From Firm-04 sp045596625 (GTDB lineage: Bacteria > Bacillota > Clostridia > Oscillospirales > Ruminococcaceae): a stretch of 8,029 nucleotides of DNA. The DNA lies in the NCBI GenBank assembly GCA_045596625.1, contig JAZOCU010000078.1:1-8029 (forward strand), given 5' to 3'. This document shows, one piece after another, positions 6,165 to 8,029 of the stretch. A model generated the notes under the pieces. It ran no database searches. It saw only the letters and a list, made by a program, of their open reading frames with translations, and was not told the DNA's origin. The position numbers and the translations under genes are program-made. The first letter of the stretch is position 1. Each line of letters opens with the position of its first letter.

Positions 6165-7787
6165 TTACTGCGCATCCGGTGTCAAGGAAAACAGAGCCTC
6201 TGTCTGAATCTTGCCATCAAGCAGGTCTGCAATCGACAAGCGAACTATGGTTTCATTTTGTGCTTCGTATGGATCCACATCCGCGTTCAGATTTACATTC
6301 ACATACAAGTAATCCTCGTCCATGCCAAGGGTAATATCATTTCTCTTGAGTGCTTCCAGCTCCAGACGCTGTATTCGTTTTCCTTCCCAATTGTAAATGG
6401 AAAGAACATTGCGGAAGGTCGCATCCTCTGCACTGTTATTTGCAATATTCACCGTAATCACGTATTCAGAATTGGCGGCAAAAGAGAAATAATCGGGCTC
6501 TTCAAATTGCCATGTTTCACCTGTTTTGAGATCCTTTCCTACCAATAACTGCTTTGCCGGCATGCCTTGCTTAACTTCCCAATCCGAATAGACCATTTTT
6601 CCTTCGCCACTCAGTGCATAGCCATACATCCCCTCTCGCTTAGGAATATAGTTTTCACAAACACCGGTACGGGCATCAATTCGATAAATGCCTGCATCTG
6701 GGTAATCATCCGGCCAGCTTCCCGATAATTTACAGAAATAAATATAGTCCCCATCAGCCTTCAGACCATAAGGTCCATCCATTGATTGCGGTGTTTCCGA
6801 ATAGATCACGGTGGTCAACGCACCACTTTGCAGGTCATACCGATAGATGGCATAACATTCATGAATGGTTTGATATATATCCAATTTCTCATTATAAACA
6901 GATATTCCACCAAACTGCGCATTGATCCACAGCGCATTACTGTGTGCAATAATTTCAGCCTGAATCAGCCCCCTGCCCTTCACTGATTGCTCCAGTGTGC
7001 CTTCAAAGGAAACCAGTTCTTCCAAGGCAGTGCCATCAGGCGCATAGCGTACCAACACAATATCTGTATTTTCAGTATCCTTATTGATTGCCGCTGCGGC
7101 ATCGGGATATTTGCAAGCTACACCATACAAATAGTCATCGTGATATAATACAGGGCTGCCTTGATAAACCAGATTATTCGCCATGCAGTATTCATTATTA
7201 TGCTTGCATTCGGGCTTGGCACAGACCACAACGCTTTCCTGCGATTCCTTATCATAATAAGAAAGTATTTCTTCGTCATTCCGATTGATCCGGATGGTCT
7301 TTCGGTAATAATAACCATGTTCCGTCTGCATCGCCTTGTAGGGTGATCCGCTCATGAATGCGGACACATCCCAATGAATAGCATAGGGATCGGGTGTATC
7401 AGATACGGTCACATCAAACAAGGGTACATCCGCATTAAGACCGGATTGCAGCTTCTCCTCTTCAGGCAGTGATTGCTCCGTCCGGCTCAGCTCACCGCTC
7501 ATACCACCGGGACGCAGATCGGCACCCTTGCGCAGCAGAAGCGTCGCCCCCAAGCCGATCCCTGCCGCAAGACAGATGCTCAATGCTGCCAAAGCGGGCT
7601 TCAAGATACGTTTTTTCTTGTTTTCCAGTGTTTTCATTTCAAATTTCTCCTTCCATTTTTGTAAGATTGGTTTTTCCTTGGGAGATAGGATGGGTTCAGA
7701 AAGAAGTCGTTCCATTTTCAGACGCTGATTCGGTGACCAACGCACCTGTCGATAAATCCTTCTGTAATCCTCCGGCTTGATCGTCAT
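6165..7787 (-). CDS. putative transmembrane anti-sigma factor with propeller-like ectodomain
   Basis: A 540-aa single-pass protein. Residues 1-64 are basic, helical and cytoplasmic (EDYRRIYRQVRWSPNQRLKM near the start). A membrane helix follows at about 65-86, then a roughly 450-aa ectodomain. The ectodomain has propeller-blade-like repeats (AIYRYDLQSG about 313-322, GIYRIDARTG 366-375) and C-x4-C-x-H-x4-C at Cys189, Cys194, His196 and Cys201. The position 17 nt after a sigma-factor stop, with this topology, is typical of anti-sigma factors that hold an ECF sigma until an outside signal releases it. No zinc-type anti-sigma motif (HxxxCxxC) is seen, so the assignment rests on context. ATG 7787 is chosen because AAAGGAG (7805-7799) precedes it. 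An upstream GTG at 7808 would place that site inside the coding sequence. An internal ATG (7637) also has a strong ribosome binding site; see that entry. Confidence 0.8.
   Translation of the reverse strand: MTIKPEDYRRIYRQVRWSPNQRLKMERLLSEPILSPKEKPILQKWKEKFEMKTLENKKKRILKPALAALSICLAAGIGLGATLLLRKGADLRPGGMSGELSRTEQSLPEEEKLQSGLNADVPLFDVTVSDTPDPYAIHWDVSAFMSGSPYKAMQTEHGYYYRKTIRINRNDEEILSYYDKESQESVVVCAKPECKHNNEYCMANNLVYQGSPVLYHDDYLYGVACKYPDAAAAINKDTENTDIVLVRYAPDGTALEELVSFEGTLEQSVKGRGLIQAEIIAHSNALWINAQFGGISVYNEKLDIYQTIHECYAIYRYDLQSGALTTVIYSETPQSMDGPYGLKADGDYIYFCKLSGSWPDDYPDAGIYRIDARTGVCENYIPKREGMYGYALSGEGKMVYSDWEVKQGMPAKQLLVGKDLKTGETWQFEEPDYFSFAANSEYVITVNIANNSAEDATFRNVLSIYNWEGKRIQRLELEALKRNDITLGMDEDYLYVNVNLNADVDPYEAQNETIVRLSIADLLDGKIQTEALFSLTPDAQ
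7412..7589 (-). repeat. 178-bp block shared with 5768-5945 (copy B)
   Basis: This stretch encodes the membrane helix and linker of the long paralogue (about residues 67-125). It is the partner of the block at 5768-5945, with about 89% ungapped identity. The conserved protein core includes ADLRPGGMSGELSRTEQ, which is unlikely to be needed merely to span a membrane. Confidence 0.85.
7635..7654 (-). promoter_or_regulatory. internal ribosome binding site and alternative start
   Basis: GGAAGGAG (7654-7647) lies 9 nt before an in-frame ATG at 7637 inside the long paralogue (Met51 of 540). Starting there gives MKTLENKKKRILK followed by the membrane helix, a protein of 490 aa with the same layout as the short paralogue, which starts MKPKAKR. 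The site matches the short gene's own ribosome binding site (GGAAGGGAG) in sequence and placement. Confidence 0.5.
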
Positions 7788-7804
7788 ATCTGATACAACT
7801 CCTT

Positions 7805-7982
7805 TCACTCAGATTCTTTTACCTGCATGGCAAGCTTTTTACGTCCTCTTTGCAGCCATGTACCGATCGTATTCTCTTTCTCCTCCAGCATCGATGCAAT
7901 TTCACCGATCGAATAGCCCTCATAATAATAAAGATACAATACAATTGCGTATCGTTCGGGTAAAGAAAAAATCAGCTCTTGC
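7805..7982 (-). CDS. ECF-type RNA polymerase sigma factor, C-terminal part
   Basis: Only the last 58 residues are genomic; the 5' part is cut by the contig end. The sequence carries a sigma region 4: LPERYAIVLYLYYYEGYS followed by a helix-turn-helix (IGEIASMLEEKENTIGTWL) and the closing QRGRKKL. This matches the ECF pattern LP.(K/R)Y..V..LYY.EGYS..EIA......T...L.RGR.KL, and it should bind the -35 element of target promoters. Region 2, which binds the -10, is not in the window. It ends 17 nt before the putative anti-sigma gene, consistent with a co-transcribed sigma/anti-sigma pair. The open frame appears to continue to a TTG at 7996, but 7983 onward is adapter and an in-frame TAA (8006-8004) lies within it, so no real start is present. 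Confidence 0.9.
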
Positions 7983-8029
7983 AAGTCGGAGGCCAAGCGG
8001 TCTTAGGAAGACAAGTTGCCCCCCCAACT
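7983..8029. other. unremoved BGI/MGI sequencing adapter
   Basis: The 32 bases 7983-8014 (beginning AAGTCGGAGGCC and ending GGAAGACAA) match, from memory, the BGISEQ/DNBSEQ read-through adapter over its full length. They are followed by exactly 10 bases that fit a library index (GTTGCCCCCC, 8015-8024) and by CAACT (8025-8029), which is how the next constant segment of that library design begins. The terminal bases are therefore artificial and should be trimmed. Genomic sequence ends at about 7982. Confidence 0.9.

Noticed and set aside
7788..7808. GTG 7808 as start of the long propeller protein
   Set aside because: The only good Shine-Dalgarno (7805-7799) would be inside the coding sequence; it serves ATG 7787.
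7983..7996. TTG 7996 as the sigma-factor start
   Set aside because: It lies in adapter sequence; the gene is simply cut at 7982.

Overview
The window looks like a short-read contig end from a low- to medium-GC Gram-positive bacterium, probably a gut Clostridia (Oscillospiraceae/Ruminococcus-like). This rests on strong GGAGG-type ribosome binding sites, a sigma-A-like promoter with an extended -10, Rho-independent terminators and the gene families present. The genus is an inference. The last ~47 bases (7983-8029) are not genomic: they match a BGI/MGI (DNBSEQ) library adapter, its 10-nt index and the start of the second adapter arm.

Layout. Bases 1-222 hold a cluster of small hairpins, a 60-bp fragment that resembles the C-terminus of a Tn916-type tyrosine integrase, and a good terminator. 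A promoter (235-263) then drives a 170-aa protein of unknown function (289-801, +). A 203-bp gap follows, carrying five copies of TACTAC/GTAGTA (including a perfect 12-bp inverted repeat) and a GC-rich leader hairpin. Next is a low-molecular-weight protein-tyrosine phosphatase (1005-1472, +). A bidirectional terminator at 1475-1524 separates it from a convergent minus-strand operon that fills the rest of the window.

The operon, in transcription order (right to left), is: the C-terminal region-4 part of an ECF-type sigma factor (7805-7982, cut by the contig end); a 540-aa membrane protein with a cytoplasmic, putative anti-sigma N-terminus, one membrane helix and a large propeller-like ectodomain (6165-7787); a 467-aa paralogue lacking the cytoplasmic domain (4572-5975); an ABC ATPase (3547-4422); and a 673-aa ABC-2-like permease with two related halves (1533-3554), translationally coupled to the ATPase by an 8-nt overlap.

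My reading is a sigma/anti-sigma-controlled envelope system. The long propeller protein would sense something outside the cell and hold the sigma factor. The short paralogue would share the membrane anchor and ectodomain fold but could not bind sigma. The ABC pair would be the effector exporter or flippase. Two features make the pair unusual. The membrane-anchor block is about 89% identical at DNA level between the two genes. The long gene also carries an internal ATG with a near-ideal Shine-Dalgarno exactly where the short gene begins, so one gene might make both isoforms. Substrate and signal cannot be read from the sequence.
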